NCBI GenBank assembly: GCA_964609465.1
Contig: CAZSSQ010000036.1
Location: forward strand, 1 to 19,014
Reading direction: 5' to 3'
Source of the DNA: CAVSBT01 sp964609465
GTDB taxonomy: Bacteria; Chloroflexota; Dehalococcoidia; DSTF01; JALHUB01
Length of the DNA stretch: 19,014 bases
Position numbers and translations under genes: made by a program. Of this stretch, positions 7,347 through 13,350 are shown piece by piece. Below the pieces are notes generated by a model that had not been told where the DNA came from, searched no databases, and saw nothing but the letters and a program-made list of their open reading frames with translations. Numbering within the stretch: position 1 is the stretch's first letter; each line of letters begins with the position of its first letter.

Positions 7347-7808
7347 ATGACCCACGTCTACAATATTGACCCTCTACAGGTGGGCCGCCCCTACCAGATC
7401 GAGTACATCCACAGCTACGGCGAGGTCAGCGACTTCTTTATCGGGCTCAAGGACAAGAAGCTGCTGGCCGCGCGCTGCACGAAGTGCGCCAAAGCGTGGC
7501 TGCCGCCCCGGCGCGACTGCGGCGCCTGCGGCGCCAGGACTTCGTGGTTCGAGGCGCCTCAGCGGGGGAAGGTCCACACCTTCTCCATCCTCCACTTCGC
7601 CGCCGAGGCCTTCCTCCACGAGGTGCCCTTCGTGCTCGCCTACATTGAGCTCGAGGGCATTGACACCGTCTTCCTTTCCCGGGTGGTGGGCTGCCGGCCC
7701 GAGGACGTCTACATCGGCATGCCGGTGCGGGCGCGATTCCGCCGGCTGGTGGACTGGTCCCCCAATGACGTGGTCTTCGTGCCGGAGGAGGGTGCCGAGG
7801 AGGGATAG
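7347..7808 (+). CDS. DUF35 zinc-ribbon/OB-fold protein, partner of the thiolase-like protein
   Basis: A 153-aa DUF35 protein. After an N-terminal helical stretch (roughly 18-40) comes a zinc ribbon with CTKC and CGAC (C44, C47, C58, C61). An OB-fold follows with the typical GKVHTFSILH start at 74-83 and PFVLAYIELEG at 94-104. DUF35 proteins bind thiolase-fold enzymes and help hold or channel the CoA substrate, as in the archaeal thiolase/HMG-CoA synthase complex, BbsAB and Ltp2-ChsH2. GAGGAGGA overlaps the stop of the thiolase-like gene and lies 6 bases before the ATG, so the two are translationally linked. This arrangement strongly suggests one complex. The C-terminus is acidic. Confidence 0.92.
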   Translation: MTHVYNIDPLQVGRPYQIEYIHSYGEVSDFFIGLKDKKLLAARCTKCAKAWLPPRRDCGACGARTSWFEAPQRGKVHTFSILHFAAEAFLHEVPFVLAYIELEGIDTVFLSRVVGCRPEDVYIGMPVRARFRRLVDWSPNDVVFVPEEGAEEG

Positions 7809-7841
7809 GGCCGGGAAGGCCTCTTGATAAACCCAAGTGGG

Positions 7842-7917
7842 CCGCTCGTGGTTCGACAGGCTCACCATGAGCGGAATGTGAGAACCGCTCGTCCTGAGCC
7901 TGTCGAAGGGCGGGCGG
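7842..7917. repeat. TTCGACAGGCTCAGG-type repeat, copy 2 (inverted pair)
   Basis: CCGCTCGTGGTTCGACAGG (from 7842) and CCGCTCGTCCTGAGCCTGTCG (from 7885) bring facing GACAGGCTCA/TGAGCCTGTC arms together. A further CCGCTC / GAGCGG pair lies inside. The element occupies the gap between the DUF35 and acyl-CoA dehydrogenase genes. It may form a long hairpin in a shared transcript. Confidence 0.75.
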
Positions 7918-7948
7918 CTGCTCTTTCAACAGACCATTGAGGGAAAAC

Positions 7949-9124
7949 ATGGACTTCCGCTTCAGCGAGGAGCAGGAGCGCCTGCGTGAGCAGGTGCGGC
8001 AGTTCCTGGAGCAGGAGCTGCCAGGCTGGGCCGACGGCGCCCCCGACGGGCTGGCCGCCCTCGTCCCTGGCTACCTGTACTTTCCGGAGTTCGAGCGCAA
8101 GCTAGGGGCCCGCGGCTGGCTCGGCCTGAGCTGGCCTGTCGAGTACGGCGGCGGTGGCCTCACGCCCATCGACCAGCTCGTGGTGGACGAGGAGCTGGCT
8201 GCCTACGGGGCGCCCGGCAGCGAGAACATCGGCCGCACTATCGTGGCGCCGTCGATCCTCGTCTATGGCAGTGACGAGCACAAACGGCGCTATCTGCCGG
8301 CCCTGGCCCGGGGCGAGATCTCCTTCTGCCTGGGCTACACGGAGCCGGAGGCCGGCTCCGATCTGGTATCCCTCCAAACGCGGGCCGTGGCCCAGGGCGA
8401 CGACTTCATCATCAACGGGCGCAAGCTGTACACCAGCGCCGCTGACTGGACCACCCACTGCTGGCTACTGGCCCGCACTGACCCGGAGGCGCCGCAGCAC
8501 CGCGGCCTCTCAGCGTTCGTGGTGCCCATGGATTCCCCCGGCGTGATGGTGAGCCAGCTCACCAACCTCCTGGACACGGACTGGTTCAACGAGGTGCTCT
8601 TCGAGGACGTGCGCGTGCCCCGCGAGAACCTGGTCGGCCAGGAGAACCGCGGCTGGTACCAGGTGGCCGCCGCCCTGGACGTGGAGCGGCTGGCCCTGTA
8701 CCCGTATCTGACCCACTACCGGGTGTTCCGCGCCCTCCTCCGCTACGCGGCCCAGATGGCCGATCAGACGCAGGGACGCCGGGCTCGGCTGCGCCAGAAG
8801 CTGGCGGAACTGGCCATCGAGTTCCAGGTCGCCCGCCTCCTCACCTACCGAGCGGTATGGCTGCGTAGCCAGGCGGGGCGTCGACCGGACTGGGAAGCGG
8901 CCCAGGTCAAGCTCTTCAACAGCGAGATGGCCCAGCGCCTCTACCAGGTCGCCGTGGAGGTCGTGGGTCTCCACGCCCAGCTCCGTGGCGACTCGGCGCG
9001 GGCGGTGCTCTCCGGCGTGGTGGCTCAGGGCTACTTGTCGACGGTGCAGGAGACCATCGGGGCCGGCACCTCGGAGGTGCAGCGGAACATCATCGCCGGC
9101 CGCGGCCTCGGCCTGCCGCGTTAA
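7949..9124 (+). CDS. Acyl-CoA dehydrogenase with the catalytic Glu in helix G
   Basis: A 391-aa flavin acyl-CoA dehydrogenase. YTEPEAGSDL (130-139) is the FAD/substrate signature, and IGAGTSEVQRNIIAGRGLGL near the C-terminus is the second family signature. In that second signature the position of the MCAD-type catalytic glutamate is alanine (GAGTS instead of EGTS). A glutamate is instead present at the long-chain/isovaleryl-type helix G position (Glu246 in LDVERLAL), which is the likely base. The enzyme would oxidise an acyl-CoA to the 2-enoyl-CoA, passing electrons to ETF. The ATG at 7949 with GAGGGA five bases upstream is preferred over an in-frame TTG at 7937. The substrate is not evident; the context suggests the same pathway as the thiolase-like/DUF35 pair. 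Confidence 0.92.
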   Translation: MDFRFSEEQERLREQVRQFLEQELPGWADGAPDGLAALVPGYLYFPEFERKLGARGWLGLSWPVEYGGGGLTPIDQLVVDEELAAYGAPGSENIGRTIVAPSILVYGSDEHKRRYLPALARGEISFCLGYTEPEAGSDLVSLQTRAVAQGDDFIINGRKLYTSAADWTTHCWLLARTDPEAPQHRGLSAFVVPMDSPGVMVSQLTNLLDTDWFNEVLFEDVRVPRENLVGQENRGWYQVAAALDVERLALYPYLTHYRVFRALLRYAAQMADQTQGRRARLRQKLAELAIEFQVARLLTYRAVWLRSQAGRRPDWEAAQVKLFNSEMAQRLYQVAVEVVGLHAQLRGDSARAVLSGVVAQGYLSTVQETIGAGTSEVQRNIIAGRGLGLPR

Positions 9125-9203
9125 GGCCGCCAGCGGGCCCCCCTAAAGGCTTCCCTCAACCCTGTCGATAAGACACTTGACTCCTAGGAGACCTATTCAG
9201 GCA

Positions 9204-9407
9204 ATGTACACTGTCTCTATAAGACGCGGCGCCAAGATCGAGCATTCGGCGGAGTTCCCCGACCTCCGCGATGCTCTGCGGCAACTGGACGGCTTCGTGT
9301 GCGCCTTCCCGGAGCTCGTGTCAGAGCTGCGGGGTGCCAGCGGCGTCCTCTGGCGCTGCCGGTCGCGGCAAGTGAAGGCCGACCCCGAGCCGCCGGAAGC
9401 GGCCTGA
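9204..9407 (+). CDS. Small hypothetical protein (67 aa)
   Basis: I do not recognise this protein. From the ATG at 9204 it is 67 residues: a short basic beta-like start (MYTVSIRRGAKIEH), an amphipathic stretch DLRDALRQLDGFVCAF, then VSELRGASGVLWRCRSRQ and a Pro/Glu/Ala-rich tail. There is no signal peptide or membrane segment. AGGAG lies 13 bases before the ATG, farther than usual, so the start is uncertain; an in-frame TTG at 9177 has no ribosome-binding site. The frame is clean, begins 79 bases after the acyl-CoA dehydrogenase gene and has codon use like its neighbours. It could be a small regulatory or accessory protein, or a chance frame. Confidence 0.5.
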   Translation: MYTVSIRRGAKIEHSAEFPDLRDALRQLDGFVCAFPELVSELRGASGVLWRCRSRQVKADPEPPEAA

Positions 9408-9481
9408 GCGGCCGAGCAGCTTTCCACCGCCCCATATCTCTGCCCATCCGCTCTCCTACCTCGACGGCGCATGCCGTATAA

Positions 9482-9652
9482 TGCCAGTCAACCAACAGCA
9501 TCCCGACGCGGGAAGGCCTGCGCCGCGGCCTTGCCTCGGACCCGGCAACCGTGTGGGCCCGGGAGACCGATGCCCTGCGCCGCCGGCGCTCGCCTGAGCA
9601 CGCCGAGGGCGTGAACGCCTTCCTGGAGAAGCGCTCGCCGCGCTTCCACTGA
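9482..9652 (+). pseudogene. Orphan C-terminal tail of an enoyl-CoA hydratase (crotonase remnant)
   Basis: This open frame of 56 codons follows a TAA at 9479 and has no ATG or GTG near its beginning. Its translation contains TREGLRRGLASDP, then SPEHAEGVNAFLEKRSPRFH and a stop. The EG..AFLEKR.PRF ending is the classic C-terminus of crotonase-family enoyl-CoA hydratases. No crotonase core (CAGxD or GGG motifs) is present upstream, so this looks like the remains of a deleted gene. It sits between the 67-aa gene and the acetyltransferase, where a beta-oxidation hydratase would once have completed the cluster. Similarity is judged by eye only. Confidence 0.65.
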
Positions 9653-9662
9653 GGTTTCGCTC

Positions 9663-10877
9663 ATGACACACGTCGAGTTCCGGCCCCTGCGCCCCGAGGA
9701 CATCGAGCAGGCTGCCTATGTAGAGGCGGTGGCCTTCTACCGCCAGCCTACCGCCCAGCACACTGAGCTCCTCAAGCGCTACTTCCCGCCTGAGTGGACG
9801 GTGGGCGCCTTCGTCGACGGCCGCCTCGTCGCCGACGTGCGCACCATGCCGACGGCGCGGCGCATCAACGGAGCGGCTATCAGCCACGGCGCAGTGGGGC
9901 CGGTTGCCTGCCTGGCCGAGCACCGGCGGAAGAACTACACGGGCCGGCTGCTGCAAATGTCACTGGAGCGGATGCGGGAGCAGGGCATCGCCGTGTCCGG
10001 CCTCTATACCCCTCACGACGCCCTGTATCGCCGCTACGGCTGGGAGCGCGCCGAGGGGAAGAAGCGCTACGTCTTTCAAGCCAAAGATGTGTCGCTAAGG
10101 GTGCGGGGGCAGCCGGGAACCCTGGAGCCCGTCAAGGCCGACGACTGGCAGCGGCTGGACGCCGTGTACCGTCGATACGCCGGCCCCCGGAACGGGCCGC
10201 TCCACCGGACGGAACCCTGGTGGCGGGAGGCGATCCTCCGTGACTACATCCAGAACAGGGCCAGGGAGGCCTTCCTCTGGCTGTACGGCAGGGGCGATGC
10301 TCAGGGCTTCATCGTCTACAACTGGGCGTCGACGGGCCCGGAACCTATGGCCGGCCAAGAGCTTTTCGTGCGGGACATGGTGGCCCTGACGCCCGACGCC
10401 TACCTGGGGCTGTGGCAGCACTTGCTTGCCCACGACATCGCCCAGCGCATCGTCGTGCACGTGCCGCTCCATGACCCCTTCGCCGAGCTGGTCGTTGACC
10501 CGTGGAAGGTGGAGGTCCAGCGGGCCGAAGGGGCCATGATCCGCGTCGTCGATGTCGAGCAGGCGCTGACCCTGCGTCCCTACTGCGGCAGGGGCGGCGT
10601 CTCCTTCACCATGCGGGTCATCGACTCCAGCGCGCCCTGGAATGATGGCGTCTGGCAGGTGGAGGCGGACGAGGGCCGCATGCAGGCGAAGCGTGCGGAG
10701 GCCGGGGCAGACATCGAGCTGAGCGTGAACTTCCTGGCGCCCCTCTTCACGGGCTTCATCCGTGCCGATCAGGCCGCCGGCGTGGGGATGCTAAAGGTGA
10801 ACCGGGAACAGGGTCTAGCGCAGGCTCAGGAGGCCTTCGCCGTCAGCCATCCGCCCTACTGCGACGACTTCTACTAA
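9663..10877 (+). CDS. Eis-like GNAT N-acetyltransferase with C-terminal SCP2-like domain
   Basis: A 404-aa protein with the three-part layout of the Eis family: N-terminal GNAT domain (about 1-145), a second GNAT-like domain (about 150-290) and an SCP2/sterol-carrier-like C-terminal domain (about 300-400) ending in CDDFY. SGLYTPHDALYRRYGWE (112-128) is the family signature, with Tyr122 at the position of the general-acid tyrosine of Eis; the chain-terminal carboxylate serves as base in that family. The acetyl-CoA loop reads HRRKNYTG (87-94), which departs from the usual RxxGxG. Eis proteins acetylate amines such as aminoglycosides or lysine side chains. The substrate here is unknown. The ATG at 9663 follows TGAGG by 8 bases. 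Confidence 0.88.
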   Translation: MTHVEFRPLRPEDIEQAAYVEAVAFYRQPTAQHTELLKRYFPPEWTVGAFVDGRLVADVRTMPTARRINGAAISHGAVGPVACLAEHRRKNYTGRLLQMSLERMREQGIAVSGLYTPHDALYRRYGWERAEGKKRYVFQAKDVSLRVRGQPGTLEPVKADDWQRLDAVYRRYAGPRNGPLHRTEPWWREAILRDYIQNRAREAFLWLYGRGDAQGFIVYNWASTGPEPMAGQELFVRDMVALTPDAYLGLWQHLLAHDIAQRIVVHVPLHDPFAELVVDPWKVEVQRAEGAMIRVVDVEQALTLRPYCGRGGVSFTMRVIDSSAPWNDGVWQVEADEGRMQAKRAEAGADIELSVNFLAPLFTGFIRADQAAGVGMLKVNREQGLAQAQEAFAVSHPPYCDDFY

Positions 10878-10932
10878 GGTCACCAACGAAGGTCACCGCT
10901 CCCGGGCATGGAAAGGCGCAGCTTCCTCGAAG

Positions 10933-10952
10933 CCGAGGGTTTCAACCCTCGG
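10933..10952. repeat. Hairpin with TTTCA loop after the acetyltransferase gene
   Basis: CCGAGGG (10933-10939) pairs with CCCTCGG (10946-10952) around a TTTCAA loop, 56 bases after the acetyltransferase stop. There is no T-run, so it is not a textbook terminator. It has the same layout as two hairpins in 1804-1855 but a different stem. Confidence 0.7.
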
Positions 10953-10972
10953 GGATGAATGAAAATAGACAC

Positions 10973-11028
10973 GTAGGGGCAGGGCTCGCCCCTGCCCCCG
11001 GAAGGGCGCCCGCGAGGGGCGCCCCTAC
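10973..11028. repeat. GTAGGGGC palindromic element, copy 3
   Basis: This 56-base element begins GTAGGGGCAGGGCTCGCCCC and ends GAGGGGCGCCCCTAC. It is nearly identical to copy 2 and in the same orientation, with perfect terminal inverted repeats GTAGGGGC/GCCCCTAC. It lies between the converging acetyltransferase and LLM oxidoreductase genes, three bases from the end of the latter. Confidence 0.82.
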
Positions 11029-11031
11029 CAC

Positions 11032-12051
11032 TCAGGCCTGCTGGAGCTCCCGGATCATGTGGCGCAGTCGCTCCTCGTCCTCGGGCTTGCGGATGGGGAT
11101 GGCGAGGCCCGTACGGGTGACGATGCCGCTCCAGCGGGCCTTGATCTTCTCGATCAGGCCGTCGTAGGGAGAGACGATGGCGAACTCCTCCAGCATCTCC
11201 TCCGTGATAAGGTTCCCCATCTCCGCCCAGCGGCCCTGAGTGGACATCTCGTACAACTGGAGGGAGACGTCGCCCCAGCCGTGGGCCTCGAAGACGCCCC
11301 GGTAGCTGCGGGTGGAGCCGTAGAAGGCCACCTGCGTCCGCACGGCCGGTTTCGCCCGCTCGACCTCTTCCTCCGTCTCGCCGGTGACCAGGAAGCTGCC
11401 GCCGCAGACGTCGATGTCGCTGAGCCGCCGGCCAGCCTTGCGGGCGCCGGCCTCCAGGTTGGGGAGGATCGACTCCCGGGTGTACTTGGCGGTGTTGAAG
11501 GCGTGCAGGCGGACGCCGTCGCACAGCTCGCCGGCCAGGCGCAGCATGTAGGGGTTGACGGCGGAGACGTAGATAGGGACGTGGGGGTGCTCGATGGGCC
11601 CCGGGTTGAAGTACGGGGTCATGAGGCTGAGGTTGTAGTAGTCGCCCTGGAAGTTGAGCTTGGTGCCGTTCTGCCAGCAGTCCCAGACGGCGCGCAGGGC
11701 GAGGATGTACTCGCGCATGCGCGGCCCGGGCGGCGCATAGGGGATGCTGAAGCGCCGCACGATATGTCCCTTCACCTGGCTGCCCAGTCCCAGCAACAGC
11801 CGGCCTCCCGAGAGCGCCTGGAGGTCCCAGGCGATGTGGGCCAGGCTAGTAGGGCTGAGTGGGAAGGCGATAGCGACAGCCGTGCCCAGAGTGACCCGCT
11901 GGGTGTGCTCGGCGGCCAGGGCCAGGGGCAGGAACGGGTCGTGGCCTGTCTGGCTGCTGACGATGCCGTCGTAGCCCATCTCCTCGGCCTTGCGGGCGAC
12001 GGCCGGCGCGTCGCGGAGGCCGCGCGTCTCGATGCTGGTCTCTACCTTCAT
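11032..12051 (-). CDS. LLM-class (luciferase-like) F420/FMN-dependent oxidoreductase
   Basis: A 339-aa TIM-barrel protein of the luciferase-like monooxygenase class. Typical segments are KAEEMGYDGIVSSQTGHDPF near the N-terminus, VTLGTAVAIAFPLSPTSLAH (53-72), the GGRLLLGLGSQ turn (82-92) and HPHVPIYVSAVNP (155-167). The overall pattern resembles the F420-dependent subgroup that uses reduced F420, but FMN cannot be excluded from sequence. The ATG is preceded by AAGGAG at 6 bases and by a good promoter (12098-12125). The gene is single, convergent to the acetyltransferase and divergent from marR, so the MarR protein could regulate it. The substrate is unknown. Confidence 0.9.
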   Translation of the reverse strand: MKVETSIETRGLRDAPAVARKAEEMGYDGIVSSQTGHDPFLPLALAAEHTQRVTLGTAVAIAFPLSPTSLAHIAWDLQALSGGRLLLGLGSQVKGHIVRRFSIPYAPPGPRMREYILALRAVWDCWQNGTKLNFQGDYYNLSLMTPYFNPGPIEHPHVPIYVSAVNPYMLRLAGELCDGVRLHAFNTAKYTRESILPNLEAGARKAGRRLSDIDVCGGSFLVTGETEEEVERAKPAVRTQVAFYGSTRSYRGVFEAHGWGDVSLQLYEMSTQGRWAEMGNLITEEMLEEFAIVSPYDGLIEKIKARWSGIVTRTGLAIPIRKPEDEERLRHMIRELQQA

Positions 12052-12097
12052 GGCGGCTCCTTGCGAAGGGTCTCAGAAGAAGGAACGACTGCCGCCC

Positions 12098-12125
12098 ATC
12101 ATAGCGTGGCCAGCCGGTGTGTCAA
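12098..12125 (-). promoter_or_regulatory. Strong sigma-70-type promoter of the LLM oxidoreductase gene
   Basis: Minus-strand TTGACA (12125-12120, perfect) and TATGAT (12103-12098, 5/6) are separated by 16 bases, 46 bases before the ATG. This is the best promoter match in the window. Confidence 0.65.
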
Positions 12126-12283
12126 CGGGGCTGCGGCGCCGGGAGCGCCTACCGCCACTCACCTCCACCCACCGGTTCAATGAGCGAAAGGCGGTGGATC
12201 CTCTGGCGCCAGACAACACGGGACCCAGGAGACTGGATTCTTCCTTGCCATGAGGCGGCCAATTCAGTCCCCTGGGCCCAACT

Positions 12284-12295
12284 TATGTTAACATA
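12284..12295. promoter_or_regulatory. Palindromic candidate operator TATGTTAACATA
   Basis: A perfect 12-base AT-rich palindrome in an otherwise GC-rich intergenic region, 130 bases upstream of marR and between two divergent genes. MarR proteins bind AT-rich inverted repeats of about this size near their own promoters, so it is a reasonable operator candidate. It does not overlap the promoters I can recognise. Confidence 0.4.
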
Positions 12296-12424
12296 GACCA
12301 GCCATCGCTGACAACCCGCTCCAGCGCTTATTCTGCCCTCTGCCGCCGGGCTCAGCCCCAGAGTTACATGCCCTGGTATTGTTTCAGACCGTGAACTATC
12401 AGATACTTAGAAGGGAGGTGAGGT

Positions 12425-12910
12425 ATGGCTCAGCGTAAGATTCGCGTCCCGTCCCTTGACCTGGCAGCCGTCCGCGGTCTATCGGAATGGGTGTCCCTTT
12501 ACCAGGCCTACAACGCCGTCTTTAAGGTCAACGAACTGGCCCTCCTGCCTTACCGGATCACCTTGCCCCAGCTTCACCTGCTGGCGGTACTGGTGTCTGC
12601 CGGCGGTGTGCTGCCCTCGACGCACATCGCCCGCCACATGGTGAAGGAGGCCCAGACCATAACCGGCCTGGTGGACAGGATGGAGGCAGCGGGCTGGGTA
12701 GTCCGCCAGGGCGACCCCAAGGACCGCCGCAAGACCCTGATCTCTCTCACCAACGCTGGCATCAAGAAGTTTCAGGAGACGTTCCCCGTCGCCAACCAGG
12801 TGGGAGCCGAGATCTTCGCCATCCTGTCCGACGAGGAGCTGGCAGGGCTGCAGGTGGCGGTTGAGAAGCTGCGGGAGACCGCATTGTCCCGCCTGGGAAT
12901 TCGGCTCTAG
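12425..12910 (+). CDS. MarR-family winged-helix transcriptional regulator
   Basis: A 161-aa MarR protein. The winged helix-turn-helix covers about residues 50-110: LPQLHLLAVLVSAGGVLPST, then IARHMVKEAQTITGLVDRME (recognition helix), then the wing VVRQGDPKDRRKTLISLTNAG with the family DxRxxxxxLT pattern. Flanking helices would form the dimer. MarR proteins usually repress nearby genes and release DNA on binding small aromatic or lipophilic ligands. A very strong AAGGGAGGTGAGGT precedes the ATG. It is divergent from the LLM oxidoreductase gene, the most likely regulated neighbour. Family is clear, ligand unknown. Confidence 0.92.
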   Translation: MAQRKIRVPSLDLAAVRGLSEWVSLYQAYNAVFKVNELALLPYRITLPQLHLLAVLVSAGGVLPSTHIARHMVKEAQTITGLVDRMEAAGWVVRQGDPKDRRKTLISLTNAGIKKFQETFPVANQVGAEIFAILSDEELAGLQVAVEKLRETALSRLGIRL

Positions 12911-12918
12911 CACCTTCT

Positions 12919-12932
12919 GCCAGCGCGCTGGC
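12919..12932. repeat. Perfect palindrome after marR
   Basis: GCCAGCGCGCTGGC lies 9 bases after the marR stop codon. It could be part of a terminator stem, but there is no T-run after it. Confidence 0.4.
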
Positions 12933-13033
12933 TCAGCGCCCACCGAGTATCGGGTACCACCTCTGCACTGTGGAGCGGCGAGACGTACCGGTCTGGGCGC
13001 ATGCATGCTCCCCTAGACCTTCGGAGGAAGTAG

Positions 13034-13207
13034 TTGTTGGTCCTAACGCGTAAGACGAGCCAGTCCATCGTCCTCACTTGTGAGGAGTGTGAGGTAAGGC
13101 TCAAGATCATCCGTGTCGGCAGGGACAAGGTGTCCCTGGGGGTGGAGGCACCCCCGTGTGTGAAGGTCCTGCGGTCGGAGCTCCAGAGCGACCGGCCAGC
13201 GGCCTGA
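13034..13207 (+). CDS. csrA: Carbon storage regulator CsrA (57 aa, TTG start)
   Basis: A 57-aa RNA-binding protein that begins MLVLTRK, the hallmark CsrA start, and continues with VRLKIIRVGRDKVSLGVEAP and a VLRSEL end matching the HRE(E/L) region. Arg6 and Arg47 fall at or next to the RNA-contact positions of the family (Leu4 and Arg44 in E. coli). CsrA dimers bind GGA motifs in mRNA leaders and block or alter translation. The start is the first of two tandem TTG codons, six bases after GGAGG (13023-13027). Compared with E. coli CsrA, three residues are added in the first loop, giving TCEECE with a CxxC. It lies between marR and holA, not beside flagellar genes or fliW as is common. Confidence 0.88.
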   Translation: MLVLTRKTSQSIVLTCEECEVRLKIIRVGRDKVSLGVEAPPCVKVLRSELQSDRPAA

Positions 13208-13222
13208 GCCCTGGATCCGCTT

Positions 13223-13245
13223 GCGACGGCCCCCGCCCCCGTCGC
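13223..13245 (+). terminator. Possible hairpin terminator after csrA
   Basis: GCGACGG (13223-13229) pairs with CCGTCGC (13239-13245) across a C-rich 9-base loop, 15 bases after the csrA stop. It is followed by TGTCTGG, not a clear T-run, so termination is uncertain. Confidence 0.35.
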
Positions 13246-13350
13246 TGTCTGGCCAGCGCCATCGATGTGGGCTCCCATAGGGCAGCCCCAAGCCTCTACG
13301 GGGGCCGACTGATGGGCCGGAAGATCAGCCTGGGCTAGTTCCAGCGCTCT

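Larger units (their letters stand above)
12052..12424. other. Divergent intergenic region, LLM oxidoreductase / marR (373 bases)
   Basis: No gene is seen here. The region contains the LLM promoter (12098-12125), a 12-base perfect palindrome (12284-12295) and a possible weak marR promoter near 12379-12407 (TTGTTT, 17 bases, GATACT). The stretch 12130-12270 shows no recognisable coding remnant. Confidence 0.6.

Noticed and set aside
6195..7355. Long minus-strand frame (386 codons) opposite the thiolase-like gene
   Set aside because: High-GC codon bias leaves the antisense frame open; its translation is His/Gly/Ala/Val-rich without domains, whereas the plus strand encodes a clear thiolase-fold protein.
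9477..9482. TATAAT as a promoter for the acetyltransferase gene
   Set aside because: A perfect -10 but no acceptable -35 at 16-18 bases, and 180 bases from the gene; not enough to call.
11059..12183. Long plus-strand frame (374 codons) opposite the LLM oxidoreductase
   Set aside because: Antisense shadow of a well-recognised gene, with no ribosome-binding site or family motifs.
13156..13338. 60-codon plus-strand frame starting within csrA
   Set aside because: It overlaps csrA in another frame, is Arg/Pro-rich and has no ribosome-binding site; a shadow frame.
13208..13350. Possible tRNA or other structured RNA between csrA and holA
   Set aside because: Only one short hairpin is seen; no cloverleaf arms or TTC-type T-loop could be made.
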